Of a stretch of DNA of 64,000 nt, positions 51,419 through 60,194 are shown piece after piece. Origin of the DNA: Oscillospiraceae bacterium (lineage in GTDB: Bacteria; Bacillota; Clostridia; Oscillospirales; Ruminococcaceae); the NCBI GenBank assembly GCA_019424695.1, contig JAHYZA010000001.1:1-64000 (forward strand). The letters run 5' to 3'. A program made the position numbers and the translations under genes. The notes beneath the pieces were generated by a model, which saw only the letters and a program-made list of their open reading frames with translations, was not told where the DNA came from and did not search any database. The first letter of the stretch is position 1. Every line of letters begins with the position of its first letter.

Positions 51419-53338
51419 ATGAAAGTCATCCGTGCCAAGACCGCCGGTTTCTGCTTCGGCGTGGACCGTGCCGTCAAACTGACCTATGATCTTTTGGGGG
51501 AAGGGCGCCGCGTGGCGACGCTGGGCCCCTTGATCCATAACCCCCAGGTCGTCCAGGACCTGGAAGCCAAAGGAGCGCTTACCTGCGACGATGTGGACGC
51601 CGTGCCCGACGGGTACGAGGTCATCATCCGCAGCCACGGTGTCCCCCGGAACGTGTATGAAAAAATAAGCACACGCGGCCTGGCGTATCACGATGCCACC
51701 TGCCCGTTTGTAGCAAAAATCCATAAATTAGCCGCTGAAGCGGGCAAAAAAGGTGCGCTGCTGCTGGTGGCGGGGGACGCGAATCACCCCGAAGTACAGG
51801 GAATTGTGGGCCATGCAACGGGGCCGGTGCGGGTGTTTGCCAACCGGGAAGAGCTGCAAAATTTGCTGCCGGAACTTTTGCAACAAGAGTCCATTCATGT
51901 GGTGGCACAGACGACTTTTCGCGTGGAAAGTTGGGAAAGCTGCAAAGGTTTTTTAAAAAAAGAGTGTACAAAAGCCGAAATTTTTGATACAATATGTAAC
52001 GCAACGTGGGCGAGGCAACAGGAAGCGGAAGACCTCAGCCAAAAATGTGACCGTATGGTCGTCATTGGTGGTCATCATTCTTCCAATACCCAAAAGCTGT
52101 TACAGGTCGCTGCCAGGCATACCACAGCCATCAATGTCGAGACTGCTGATGAACTCGACCCGGCATGGCTGGCCGGTGCCGAAACGGTGGGCGTGACAGC
52201 CGGGGCTTCAACGCCTTCGTCTATAATTGAGGAGGTACTTAACAGTATGAGTGAAGAGATCCGTGACGACATGAGTTTTGAGGAGATGCTCGCCGCATCC
52301 GAAGCAAAACCCCTGTATGCAGGTAAGATCGTAAAAGCCAAGGTCATCAGCGTTTCCCCGACGGAATGTGTCGTCGGCATCGATGGCTCCAAGCACACCG
52401 GCGTTGTTACGCTGCGTGAGATGAGCCATGACCCCAACGCCAAGATGGAAGACCTTGTTAAGGTAGATGACGAGCTGGATCTGGTGGTTGTCAAGACCAA
52501 CGACCAGGAAGGCGTGGATACCCTTTCCCGTGTCCGTTTCGAGGCCCAGAAGGGCATGAAGGACGTTTCCGAGGCTGCCGAGAACGGCACCGTTATGGAA
52601 GGCGACGTCATGGAAGCCAACAAGGGCGGCGTAGTCGTCAATGTCAAGGGCGTGCGCGTCTTCGTGCCCCGTTCTCAGGCCACCATGCGCCGTGACGAGG
52701 ACTACACCAAGCTGGTGGGTCAGCACGTGCAGCTGGTCATCACCGAGTGCGCCGGCCGCAAGATCGTCGGCAGCATCAACAAGGTGACCGCCGAAGCCAA
52801 CAAGGCCAAGCGCGAAGAGTTCTGGGCCAATGTTGAGGTTGGCAAGAAGTATCAGGGCGTTGTCAAGAGCCTGACCTCTTACGGCGCTTTCGTGGACATC
52901 GGCGGTGTGGACGGCCTGTGCCACATCAGCGAGCTGAGCTGGTCCAACATCAAGCATCCCTCTGAGGTTGTCAACGTCGGCGACGAGATCGAAGTCTACG
53001 TCAAGAGCTACGATCCCGAGAACCAGAAGGTCTCCCTCGGCTACAAGAAGGAAGAGGACAACCCCTGGGTCAAGCTGGAGAATGAAGTGCCCGTCGGCAC
53101 CGAGTTCACCGCTCCCGTTGTCTCCATCACCAAGTTTGGCGCCTTTGTCCGCATCATGCCGGGCATCGATGGTCTCGTTCACATCAGCGAGATCAGCAAC
53201 GAGCGCGTCAACAAGGTTTCCGACGTGCTGAAGGTTGGCGACGAGGTCCGCGTCAAGCTGACCAACGTCGACTTCGACCGCAAGCGCATCAGCCTGTCCA
53301 TGAAGGCTTGCCTGAACGAGGACGAGAGCGCCGAATAA
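51419..53338 (+). CDS. ispH-rpsA: Fused IspH (HMBPP reductase) and ribosomal protein S1
   Basis: A 639-residue two-part protein. Residues 1-276 are IspH, the last enzyme of the MEP isoprenoid route; the 4Fe-4S cysteines lie in AGFCFGVDRA (C12), DATCPFVAKIH and FDTICNATWA, with SHGVPRNV and TAGASTPSS. Residues from 277 are S1, with four S1 repeats (about 290-365, 375-455, 460-540, 545-625; SYGAFVDIGGVDGLCHISEL is typical). The fusion is known in Clostridia. An ideal ribosome site and ATG lie at the junction, so S1 may also be made alone. The S1 half has the GTT/CGT codon bias of highly expressed genes; the end of the IspH half is A+T-richer and contains a T6A7 run at 51949-51961. Confidence 0.95.
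   Translation: MKVIRAKTAGFCFGVDRAVKLTYDLLGEGRRVATLGPLIHNPQVVQDLEAKGALTCDDVDAVPDGYEVIIRSHGVPRNVYEKISTRGLAYHDATCPFVAKIHKLAAEAGKKGALLLVAGDANHPEVQGIVGHATGPVRVFANREELQNLLPELLQQESIHVVAQTTFRVESWESCKGFLKKECTKAEIFDTICNATWARQQEAEDLSQKCDRMVVIGGHHSSNTQKLLQVAARHTTAINVETADELDPAWLAGAETVGVTAGASTPSSIIEEVLNSMSEEIRDDMSFEEMLAASEAKPLYAGKIVKAKVISVSPTECVVGIDGSKHTGVVTLREMSHDPNAKMEDLVKVDDELDLVVVKTNDQEGVDTLSRVRFEAQKGMKDVSEAAENGTVMEGDVMEANKGGVVVNVKGVRVFVPRSQATMRRDEDYTKLVGQHVQLVITECAGRKIVGSINKVTAEANKAKREEFWANVEVGKKYQGVVKSLTSYGAFVDIGGVDGLCHISELSWSNIKHPSEVVNVGDEIEVYVKSYDPENQKVSLGYKKEEDNPWVKLENEVPVGTEFTAPVVSITKFGAFVRIMPGIDGLVHISEISNERVNKVSDVLKVGDEVRVKLTNVDFDRKRISLSMKACLNEDESAE
51965..51993 (+). promoter_or_regulatory. Possible internal promoter for the S1 part
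   Basis: TGTACA (51965-51970), 17-base spacer, TACAAT (51988-51993), in an A+T-rich patch inside the IspH coding region, 250 bases before the internal S1 start. Confidence 0.35.
52229..52249 (+). promoter_or_regulatory. Internal ribosome binding site and ATG at the IspH/S1 junction
   Basis: GAGGAGGT (52229-52236), ten bases, then an in-frame ATG (52247-52249), codon 277 of the fusion. It would start a free S1 protein beginning MSEEIRDDMSFEE. Confidence 0.7.
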
Positions 53339-53361
53339 TTTCTTCTTTCCGCAACCGTAAG

Positions 53362-53395
53362 GGGGCCTGCCTGTCAGCACAGGCAGGCCCCTTTT
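53362..53395 (+). terminator. Terminator after ispH-rpsA
   Basis: A perfect 13-bp stem (53362-53374 with 53379-53391), CAGC loop, four Ts. Confidence 0.92.
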
Positions 53396-53416
53396 GTTGA
53401 GTAAAAAAGTGGTAGC

Positions 53417-53866
53417 ATGCAAAAAATCAAGGATTTCATCGTAAAATACTACGAGGGACTGGCGTACCTGTTCTTCGGCGGTGTGGCCACCCTGTTGAAC
53501 CTGGTGCTGTTCGCGGTCTTCCAGGCGGCCTTTGGCACCGATTTCGCCGCCGGTATCGGCAACGTCATCGACAACATCCTCTGCATCCTCTTTGCCTATT
53601 GGACCAACCACACCTTTGTGTTCCGCAGCGAAAATAAGGGAAAGGCGGCCCTGGCGGAGTTCGGGCAGTTCGTGTCCTGCCGGATTGCCACGATGATCAT
53701 GGACCAGTGCATTATCTGGCTGGGTGTCTCGCTGATCGGTCCCCGGGTGGCGTTCGCCGTGGCCAACGGCGAACTGTGGGCGATGGGCGTCAAGCTGTTC
53801 AGTCAGGTCATCGTCATTCTCTCCAACTACGTTTTCAGCAAACTGTTCATCTTCAAAAAGAAATAA
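53417..53866 (+). CDS. GtrA-family membrane protein
   Basis: A 149-residue protein with four membrane helices and the family pattern (YLFFGGVATLLNLVLF and ADxxxFxxSYxxx-like NYVFSKLFIFKKK at the end). GtrA proteins are thought to flip undecaprenyl-phosphate-linked sugars in envelope-glycan modification. It starts 22 bases after a strong terminator and no clear promoter is visible, so expression may rely on readthrough. The ribosome site (GTGG) is weak. Partners may be the GtrII-like protein (10898) and the GtrB-like transferase (46119). Confidence 0.85.
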   Translation: MQKIKDFIVKYYEGLAYLFFGGVATLLNLVLFAVFQAAFGTDFAAGIGNVIDNILCILFAYWTNHTFVFRSENKGKAALAEFGQFVSCRIATMIMDQCIIWLGVSLIGPRVAFAVANGELWAMGVKLFSQVIVILSNYVFSKLFIFKKK

Positions 53867-53966
53867 GCGCCGCTTCCGGGCGGCCGTACCGTAAGGCTTC
53901 AACCGCCGCTTCCTGCCGGAACGGCCGGTTTGTACGATTTTGTGATCCCAAAAGGAGGCAACCCTT

Positions 53967-54125
53967 ATGAAAAAGAAAGTCCGCGGTCATGGTTTTCGTC
54001 TCGTTGGGCTGATCCTGGGCATCGTCGGTGCCACGGTCAGCATCACGGCCATCGTCTTTTCGGCGCTGGGCCTGCACCAGGCACGCCTTTGCAAGCATTG
54101 TGTGAAAGGAGACAACTTCCGTTGA
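53967..54125 (+). CDS. Small single-span membrane protein upstream of deoC
   Basis: A 52-residue protein. A basic N-terminus (MKKKVRGHGF) precedes one membrane helix (about 11-35, LVGLILGIVGATVSITAIVF) and a short tail with a CKHC motif that could bind a metal or form a disulfide. AAAGGAGG lies at the right distance from the ATG, which is a strong sign that it is real. Its TGA overlaps the TTG start of deoC (TTGA), so the two are translationally coupled. Family not recognised. Confidence 0.72.
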   Translation: MKKKVRGHGFRLVGLILGIVGATVSITAIVFSALGLHQARLCKHCVKGDNFR

Positions 54126-54796
54126 AATACACCAAGGAATATATGCTGAGCAAGGTCGATCATACCCTGCTCAAGCCGGAAGCCACCTGGCCCCAGATCC
54201 AGACCCTCTGCGACGAGGCCATTGCCAACCATTGCGCGTCGGTCTGCATCAACACCTGCTATGTCAAGCAGGCGGTGGAACACATGGCCGGCCGGGTGCC
54301 GGTATGCTGCGTCGTCGGCTTCCCCCTCGGCGCCATGGACACCCGCAGCAAGGCTTTTGAAGCCAAGACGGCTGTGGAAAACGGTGCGTCGGAAGTGGAC
54401 ATGGTCATCAACATCGGCTGGCTGAAAAACAAGCAGTACGACGATGTCCGCGCCGACATTGCCGCCGTCAAGGAAGCGGTGGGCGACAAGGTGCTCAAGG
54501 TCATCATCGAGACCTGCCTGCTCACCGACGAGGAAAAGATCAAGATGTGTGACATCGTGCCCGAGGCCGGTGCCGACTTCATCAAGACTTCCACCGGCTT
54601 CTCCACCGGCGGTGCCACCTTCCATGACGTGGAACTCTTTGCCCAGCATGTCAAGGGCCGCTGCAAGATCAAGGCAGCGGGCGGTATCTCCACCGTGGAG
54701 GACATCGAAAAGTTCCTCGATCTGGGGGCTGACCGCCTGGGTACCTCCCGTGCCGTCAAGCTGCTGACCACCGGCGAGTCCGGCAGCGGCTACTAA
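54122..54796 (+). CDS. deoC: Deoxyribose-phosphate aldolase
   Basis: A 224-residue class I aldolase splitting 2-deoxyribose-5-phosphate into glyceraldehyde-3-phosphate and acetaldehyde. The Schiff-base lysine is K155 in DFIKTSTGF; DMVINIGWLK and KVIIETCLLT are typical, and AAGGISTVED is the phosphate loop. I chose the TTG at 54122, ten bases after AAAGGAG and overlapping the stop of the small membrane protein. No other deoxynucleoside-salvage gene lies nearby. Confidence 0.95.
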   Translation: MKYTKEYMLSKVDHTLLKPEATWPQIQTLCDEAIANHCASVCINTCYVKQAVEHMAGRVPVCCVVGFPLGAMDTRSKAFEAKTAVENGASEVDMVINIGWLKNKQYDDVRADIAAVKEAVGDKVLKVIIETCLLTDEEKIKMCDIVPEAGADFIKTSTGFSTGGATFHDVELFAQHVKGRCKIKAAGGISTVEDIEKFLDLGADRLGTSRAVKLLTTGESGSGY

Positions 54797-54812
54797 GCTC
54801 CAAGTACGTTTT

Positions 54813-54840
54813 GCGCCCGCCCTTTTGGCGGGCGCTTTTT
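54813..54840 (+). terminator. Terminator of deoC
   Basis: A 9-bp stem GCGCCCGCC/GGCGGGCGC (54813-54821 with 54827-54835) and five Ts. Confidence 0.92.
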
Positions 54841-54895
54841 GTATAGTGCCCGGCCCCTTTGCATAAGGTTGAAAAAACGTGCAAGGGGGCTTTTT

Positions 54896-55663
54896 ATGTA
54901 TCCGTTGATCTTTACCACGCTGGCCGGGCTTTCCACCGGTCTGGGCGGTCTGCTGGCCATCCTGTACCGCCCCACCCGGCGGCTGCTGGCCGTCAGCGCC
55001 GGTTTTGCGGGCGGTGTCATGCTGGCGGCATCCCTCGCGGACCTTGTGCCCGGGGCGCTGCGGTTCTATCAGGGATATCTGCCGCCGCTGGGCTGCGGTG
55101 GTGCGGTGGTCGGACTGCTGGTGGCAGGTATGCTGCTGGCGGCGCTGCTGGGCCGCCTGCTGCCCGATGAAGCGGAACTGGCCGGGCATATGGCCGGGGA
55201 TGCCGCACGCACCGCTGCGTTGCGCACCGCCCTGCTCACCGGCGCGGCGTTGCTGCTGCACAATTTTCCCGAAGGCGTGCTGACCTTTTTTGCGGGCACC
55301 GCTGACCCCTCCCTGGGGGTACGCACCACGCTGGCCATTGCGCTGCACAATATCCCCGAGGGGCTGGCAGTGGCGGTGCCCTTTGCCTTTGCACTGCATA
55401 GCCGCCTGGGCGGTGCACTGGCGGCGCTGGTGTCGGGTCTGGCGGAACCGGTCGGCGCGGTGCTGGCCATGCTGTTTCTGCGTCGCTGGTTCACACCGGG
55501 ATTCCTCAACGGTACGGTGGTGCTGGTGGCGGGCGTTATGCTGTGGGTGGCTCTGGCCCAGCTGCTGCCGGCGGCGTGGTCCGGCCATGACCGGAAATCC
55601 GGCCTGCTGGGAACGGCAGCCGGGGTGCTCCTGATGCTGCTGGGCATTGCGGCCCTGCCCTGA
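54896..55663 (+). CDS. ZIP-family metal transporter
   Basis: A 255-residue membrane protein with eight hydrophobic segments. The metal-site motifs of ZIP transporters are present: HNFPEG in helix 4 (near residue 123) and HNIPEG in helix 5 (near residue 152). They support uptake or exchange of zinc or other divalent metals. The ATG at 54896 follows AAGGGGG; a longer frame from 54839 crosses the deoC terminator and is unlikely. Promoter not clear. Confidence 0.9.
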   Translation: MYPLIFTTLAGLSTGLGGLLAILYRPTRRLLAVSAGFAGGVMLAASLADLVPGALRFYQGYLPPLGCGGAVVGLLVAGMLLAALLGRLLPDEAELAGHMAGDAARTAALRTALLTGAALLLHNFPEGVLTFFAGTADPSLGVRTTLAIALHNIPEGLAVAVPFAFALHSRLGGALAALVSGLAEPVGAVLAMLFLRRWFTPGFLNGTVVLVAGVMLWVALAQLLPAAWSGHDRKSGLLGTAAGVLLMLLGIAALP

Positions 55664-55692
55664 ATGTGTTATACTATACCCTGTATCAATGT
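55647..55692 (+). promoter_or_regulatory. Promoter of the lipoprotein-two-component operon, with shared start-site element
   Basis: TTGCGG (55647-55652), 17-base spacer, TATACT (55670-55675). TACCCTGTAT plus NAATGT follows at 55677-55692 and nearly repeats the element at 41074-41089. The -35 box lies inside the end of the ZIP gene. Confidence 0.65.
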
Positions 55693-55718
55693 TGAAAAAA
55701 CGCAGGGAGGGGAGCGCT

Positions 55719-57020
55719 ATGCAAAGCAGGATCATCGCCCTTGCGCTGGCGGGTCTTCTGCTGACCGGGTGCAGCGCTTCCACCGATGTGGAGACCCTGC
55801 TGCGCGCCCCGCAGCTTTCCGGCGAAAGCGCCGCGGTCCAGAAAGCCCTGAACAGCTATCTGGGGGGCAGTGCTACGCTGAAATACCCTGCCAGCGGCGA
55901 CTTCCTTTCGCCCTTTGCCTTCGGTGACTGGGACGGCGACGGCGACCAGGAAGCGGCGGTGCTTTATACCGCCGATACCACCGGTTCCAACGTTTTCCTG
56001 GCGGTGCTGGAGTCCAGCGGAACGGACAGCTGGCACGTCAGCAAGACCATCGAGGGACTTTCCAGCGAGGTGGAGACCTTCTCGGCGGCCCACCTGCGGG
56101 ATGCCAAGAGCCAGCAGATCCTGGCCGGCTACGGCAGTGCCCAGGGGGATCGCTACCTTGTGGTGTATGAGTATGACGGCACCGACCTTTCCACCATCAT
56201 CAGCAACCGCTACACCGAGATGGTGCTGGGAGATTTCACCGGCAAGGGGGATACCCAGGATCTGGTGCTGGCGCTGCCCACCGATACCGAGTACGGCGGT
56301 GTGACGCTTCAGCTGCTGACCAATGTGGACGGTGAATTCCGCTCCTACCAGACGCTGGACCTGGGAGAGGGATCTTACAGCGGCTGCGCGGCGCTCAGTG
56401 CCGGACAGGGCCGGGACGATGCGATATATCTGGTCATGGATGCCTGGTCCGGCAACAACAGTCTTGTCTCGGATATCATCCTGTATGATGGCGAGACCGG
56501 CTTTTTGCAGCCCTACCATCCGCCGGGGCTCAGCGACCCGCAGCGCAGCACGCTACGGTATCATACCGAACTGCTCAGCCGGGACATCGACGGCAACGGC
56601 ACGGTGGACATCCCCGTGGAGATCGACGACGGCGGCGAACTGCAGTCGCCCATGGATAAGAGCCTGGTTTTCCTTTTGTGGAAAGACTACGCCACGGCGG
56701 GGGGCGGGCACAGCCATTTCGGCGTGTATGACAGCAAGAACAATTTTTATATGTCCCTGCCGGAGTCCATGCACGGCAGTATTCTGATCCGCACCAACGG
56801 CGACGGCAGCGGCTGGATGATCTGCAGCAGTGACGGCAGCACCGTCTATTGTGAAATGCGGGTGGTGGACCCTGCCGAGGAGGAGGAAAGCGATGTTTCC
56901 GCCTATGAGCGCATTGCCAACATCGGCAACCAGCAGTTGCAGGCGCGCATCGTGACACCTTATTATGGACTCAGTATCGACTCGATCACCAGCAGTACGG
57001 TGCTGCTGGGATTGGAATGA
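55719..57020 (+). CDS. Lipoprotein with FG-GAP/VCBS-like repeats, two-component partner
   Basis: A 433-residue exported protein. The signal ends ALAGLLLTGCS, so the cysteine near residue 17 is lipidated. DWDGDGDQEAAVL, DFTGKGDTQDLVL and DIDGNGTVDIPVE are calcium-loop-like DxDGDG repeats of the kind in FG-GAP/VCBS beta-propellers. The ATG at 55719 has AGGGAGGGG; an in-frame ATG at 55689 would give an almost leaderless, more basic signal. It precedes a response regulator by 16 bases, so it may sense or feed the histidine kinase; that is inference. Confidence 0.78.
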   Translation: MQSRIIALALAGLLLTGCSASTDVETLLRAPQLSGESAAVQKALNSYLGGSATLKYPASGDFLSPFAFGDWDGDGDQEAAVLYTADTTGSNVFLAVLESSGTDSWHVSKTIEGLSSEVETFSAAHLRDAKSQQILAGYGSAQGDRYLVVYEYDGTDLSTIISNRYTEMVLGDFTGKGDTQDLVLALPTDTEYGGVTLQLLTNVDGEFRSYQTLDLGEGSYSGCAALSAGQGRDDAIYLVMDAWSGNNSLVSDIILYDGETGFLQPYHPPGLSDPQRSTLRYHTELLSRDIDGNGTVDIPVEIDDGGELQSPMDKSLVFLLWKDYATAGGGHSHFGVYDSKNNFYMSLPESMHGSILIRTNGDGSGWMICSSDGSTVYCEMRVVDPAEEEESDVSAYERIANIGNQQLQARIVTPYYGLSIDSITSSTVLLGLE

Positions 57021-57036
57021 CGAAAGGGAGCACAGT

Positions 57037-57738
57037 ATGAAACGAGTTTTGGTCGTGGAAGACGAGGCCAGCATCCGTGAGATGGTGGCCCTGAACCTGA
57101 AGATGGCGGGCTGGGAAGTGCTGGAAGCCCCCAGCGCCGAGCGTGCCCTGGAACTGATGCACCAGAGTGAGCCCTGTGACGCGGCGCTGCTGGACATTAT
57201 GCTGCCGGGCATGGACGGCCTGAGCCTGTGCGAGACCATCCGCCGCGACGACAATGACATTGGCATCATCATTGTGTCGGCCAAAGGGCAGGAGAGCGAC
57301 AAGATCCGGGGGCTTTCCATCGGCGCCGATGACTATATCACCAAGCCTTTCTCGGTGTCCGAGCTGGTGGCCCGCCTGGAAGCGCTGACCCGCCGCATCA
57401 AGCGGGGCGCCTCCTCGGCCAAGGCCGCGGAAGAGCCCGAGCAGCTGGTCAGTGGTCCCTTTGTGCTGGACGAAAAGAGCCGGGTGCTCTACAAAGCCGG
57501 CAAGCCCATCGACCTGACCCAGGTGGAGTTCCAGATCATGGAGCTGTTTTTCCGCAACCCGGCCACGGCGCTGGTGCGGGAAAAAATCCTGGAAGGCGTC
57601 TGGGGCAAGAACTACTTCGGTGACGTCAAGATCGTGGACGTCAACATCCGCCGTCTTCGCATGAAGATCGAGGATGAACCCAGCAATCCGCAGCACATCC
57701 TGACGGTTTGGGGCTACGGCTACCGCTGGAACGCCTGA
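57037..57738 (+). CDS. OmpR/PhoB-family response regulator
   Basis: A 233-residue regulator. Receiver domain 1-120: acidic VVEDE, phospho-acceptor D53 in ALLDIMLPGMDG, and ITKPF lysine. The C-terminal winged helix (about 135-230) contains DLTQVEFQIMELF and VDVNIRRLRMKIE. It is followed 53 bases later by its sensor kinase. It probably controls its own operon or envelope functions. Confidence 0.95.
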   Translation: MKRVLVVEDEASIREMVALNLKMAGWEVLEAPSAERALELMHQSEPCDAALLDIMLPGMDGLSLCETIRRDDNDIGIIIVSAKGQESDKIRGLSIGADDYITKPFSVSELVARLEALTRRIKRGASSAKAAEEPEQLVSGPFVLDEKSRVLYKAGKPIDLTQVEFQIMELFFRNPATALVREKILEGVWGKNYFGDVKIVDVNIRRLRMKIEDEPSNPQHILTVWGYGYRWNA

Positions 57739-57791
57739 GCGGTACACAGCAGGTAAAACAGGCACCGCGGTGCCGGAAAGGGGAAAGGGCG

Positions 57792-59240
57792 ATGGCAAAG
57801 ACCAGCATCATCCAGCGCTGGATCAAGGGCAGCCTGCTCATTATGGTGCTGGTGCTGTTCGCGGCCGAAGCAATCTTCCTCTACAACAGCTACCGGGAAC
57901 TCTATGGTGGTGTGCAGCACGCCATCGAAAGCCGGTTTTCCACCATTGCGGGGCGCCTGCAGGCCACCGGTACCGCCGGTGACAGCCTGGAAACCGCCGA
58001 AAGCCGCGGCCAGGCGCTGCGGCGCACGGTGGAGTCGTTCGACGAAAAGGACAAGTTTGAATTCATGCTGCTGGACGCGCAGGGGGTAATCCTGGCCACC
58101 AGCAGCGGTGTCATGACCCAGGATCTGACCAACGGCGCCGATTTCGGGCAGGCGCTCACCTCCTCCAGCGGCATCGGGCGTACCATCTTTACCACCCCGC
58201 AGGGGGAACGGGTCATGGCGGTCACCTCTCTGGTGCCTTATGCGGCGGGCAACATCGCGGCTATGCGGATGGTCACCAGCCTGACGCTGGTGGACCGCCA
58301 GTGGAACCGCAATGTGGCGGCGTCGGCAGGCATCGGTGTGCTGGCGTTTCTGCTCATGCTGTGGAGCGGACTGTTTTTTGTGCGCTCCATCGTGCGCCCG
58401 CTGGGGGAAGTGGAGGCTACAGCCACCCGCATTGCCCGCGGCGATCTGAAAGCCCGGCTGCCGGATACCAAATATAACGATGAGATCGGCCGCCTGTGCG
58501 GTACCATCAACCAGATGGCCGAGGACCTGGCCGAGAACGAGCGTTTGAAAAACGAGTTTATCTCCTCGGTCAGTCACGAACTGCGCACGCCGCTGACCTC
58601 CATCAAGGGATGGGTGGAGACCATCAAGAACATTGACGACCCCACCAACGAAAATTATCGCCGGGGCCTTTCCATCATCGGCACCGAGACCGACCGGCTG
58701 TATACCATGGTGGAGGAGCTGCTGGATTTTTCCCGCCTGCAGAACGGTATCAAGCTCCACTGCGAGGTACTGGACCTGGTGGCGGAAGCAACCGATGCCG
58801 CATTGTTTGTGGAACCCCGCATCCAGCAGGAGGGACTGCATTTTGTCTATGAAGAGCCGCCGGAGCCCTACCCGGTCTGGGCCGACCCGGCCCGGCTGCG
58901 GCAGGTCTTTGTCAATGTGTTTGACAACGCCATCAAGTATTCCGATGCCGGCGAAACGATCTTCCTGACAATCACCCGCACGCCGGAAACCGTGACGGCG
59001 GCGGTGCGGGACCAGGGCCGCGGCATTGCACCGGATGACCTGGACAAGGTCAAACAGAAGTTTTTCAAAGCCAAAAACTCGGTGCGCGGGTCGGGCATTG
59101 GCCTGGCGGTGGTGGATGAGATCGTCCAGGCGCTGGGCGGCAAGGTGGACATCGAATCCACCCTGGGGCAGGGGACCACGGTCAGCATCACGCTGCCGGT
59201 CTACCACCCCGGGCAGGAGCATCTGCACGAGACGATCTGA
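57792..59240 (+). CDS. Sensor histidine kinase
   Basis: A 482-residue membrane kinase: helix 1 (about 14-36), an outside sensor of about 145 residues, helix 2 (about 180-200), HAMP (about 200-252), HisKA with H262 in SSVSHELRTPL, then the ATPase domain (N box VFVNVFDNAIKYS, G1 DQGRGI, G2 GSGIGLAVV). It pairs with the response regulator upstream. The ATG at 57792 follows GGGAAAGGG. Confidence 0.95.
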   Translation: MAKTSIIQRWIKGSLLIMVLVLFAAEAIFLYNSYRELYGGVQHAIESRFSTIAGRLQATGTAGDSLETAESRGQALRRTVESFDEKDKFEFMLLDAQGVILATSSGVMTQDLTNGADFGQALTSSSGIGRTIFTTPQGERVMAVTSLVPYAAGNIAAMRMVTSLTLVDRQWNRNVAASAGIGVLAFLLMLWSGLFFVRSIVRPLGEVEATATRIARGDLKARLPDTKYNDEIGRLCGTINQMAEDLAENERLKNEFISSVSHELRTPLTSIKGWVETIKNIDDPTNENYRRGLSIIGTETDRLYTMVEELLDFSRLQNGIKLHCEVLDLVAEATDAALFVEPRIQQEGLHFVYEEPPEPYPVWADPARLRQVFVNVFDNAIKYSDAGETIFLTITRTPETVTAAVRDQGRGIAPDDLDKVKQKFFKAKNSVRGSGIGLAVVDEIVQALGGKVDIESTLGQGTTVSITLPVYHPGQEHLHETI

Positions 59241-59267
59241 AGTATGTTTTATAACAAAGGAGACGGT

Positions 59268-60194
59268 ATGTCCAAGGAATTCCGCACCTCCGTCGGGGGG
59301 CAGGCCCTGATGGAGGGCATCATGATGCGCGGCCCGGAAAAGATCTGCTGCGCGGTGCGCCGCCCCGACGGCACCATCGACCTGAGCTATGACACGGTGC
59401 GCACACACTGGTACAACAAGGTGCCGTTGGTGCGCGGCGTCTGCAACATGGCGGAAAATCTTTACAAGGGTTATCAGTACCTGATGCACGCCGCCGATAT
59501 CGCCATGGAGGGTGAGACCGAACCGGCGGAATCCAAACTGGACAAGTGGCTGGAAGCCCATATGAGCCCCGCTGTACAGAACGGTATGATGGGACTGGCG
59601 GCTTTTGCCGGCGTGGTGCTGGCACTGTTCCTGTTCACCTTTCTGCCCACCTTCCTCACCGGGCTGATTGCCCAGGCCCTGCCCATGGGCCGCTGGCCCC
59701 GGGTCGTTCTGGAAGGTGTGCTCAAGATGGCCATTTTCCTCGGCTACATGTTCCTCTGTACCCGTTACAAGGAACTGCACCGGGTATTCGAGTACCACGG
59801 CGCCGAACACAAGACCATCGCCTGTTATGAGGCCGGGCTGCCCCTGACGGTGGAGAACATCCGCAAACAAAGCCGGTTCCATCCCCGCTGTGGCACCAGT
59901 TTCATGATCCTGGTCATTATCATCAGCATCTTTTTGTATGCGGTGCTGCCCTGGACGAGCACCGGCCTGCGGGTGGTGTACAAGCTGTGTATGTTCCCGC
60001 TGCTGGTGGGCCTCTCCTACGAGGTACTCAAGTGGGCCGGCCGTTCGGACAGCGTACTGTCCCACATCGTTTCGCAGCCGGGGCTCTGGATGCAGCGGCT
60101 GACGACCTTTGAACCCGATGATTCCATGATCGAGGTCGCCATTGCCGCCGTCACCCCCGTTCTGCCCGAGAACCGGGAGGATGGTCGCTGGTGA
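59268..60194 (+). CDS. DUF1385 membrane protein
   Basis: A 308-residue protein of the DUF1385 family. GGQALMEGIMMRGP opens it, YHGAEHKTIACYEAG and HPRCGTSF are signature blocks, and about four membrane helices lie between 105 and 270. Family function is unknown; it is often found beside prmC/prfA in Firmicutes, as here. The conserved His, Glu and Cys residues suggest a metal site. It overlaps prmC by four bases. Confidence 0.9.
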   Translation: MSKEFRTSVGGQALMEGIMMRGPEKICCAVRRPDGTIDLSYDTVRTHWYNKVPLVRGVCNMAENLYKGYQYLMHAADIAMEGETEPAESKLDKWLEAHMSPAVQNGMMGLAAFAGVVLALFLFTFLPTFLTGLIAQALPMGRWPRVVLEGVLKMAIFLGYMFLCTRYKELHRVFEYHGAEHKTIACYEAGLPLTVENIRKQSRFHPRCGTSFMILVIIISIFLYAVLPWTSTGLRVVYKLCMFPLLVGLSYEVLKWAGRSDSVLSHIVSQPGLWMQRLTTFEPDDSMIEVAIAAVTPVLPENREDGRW

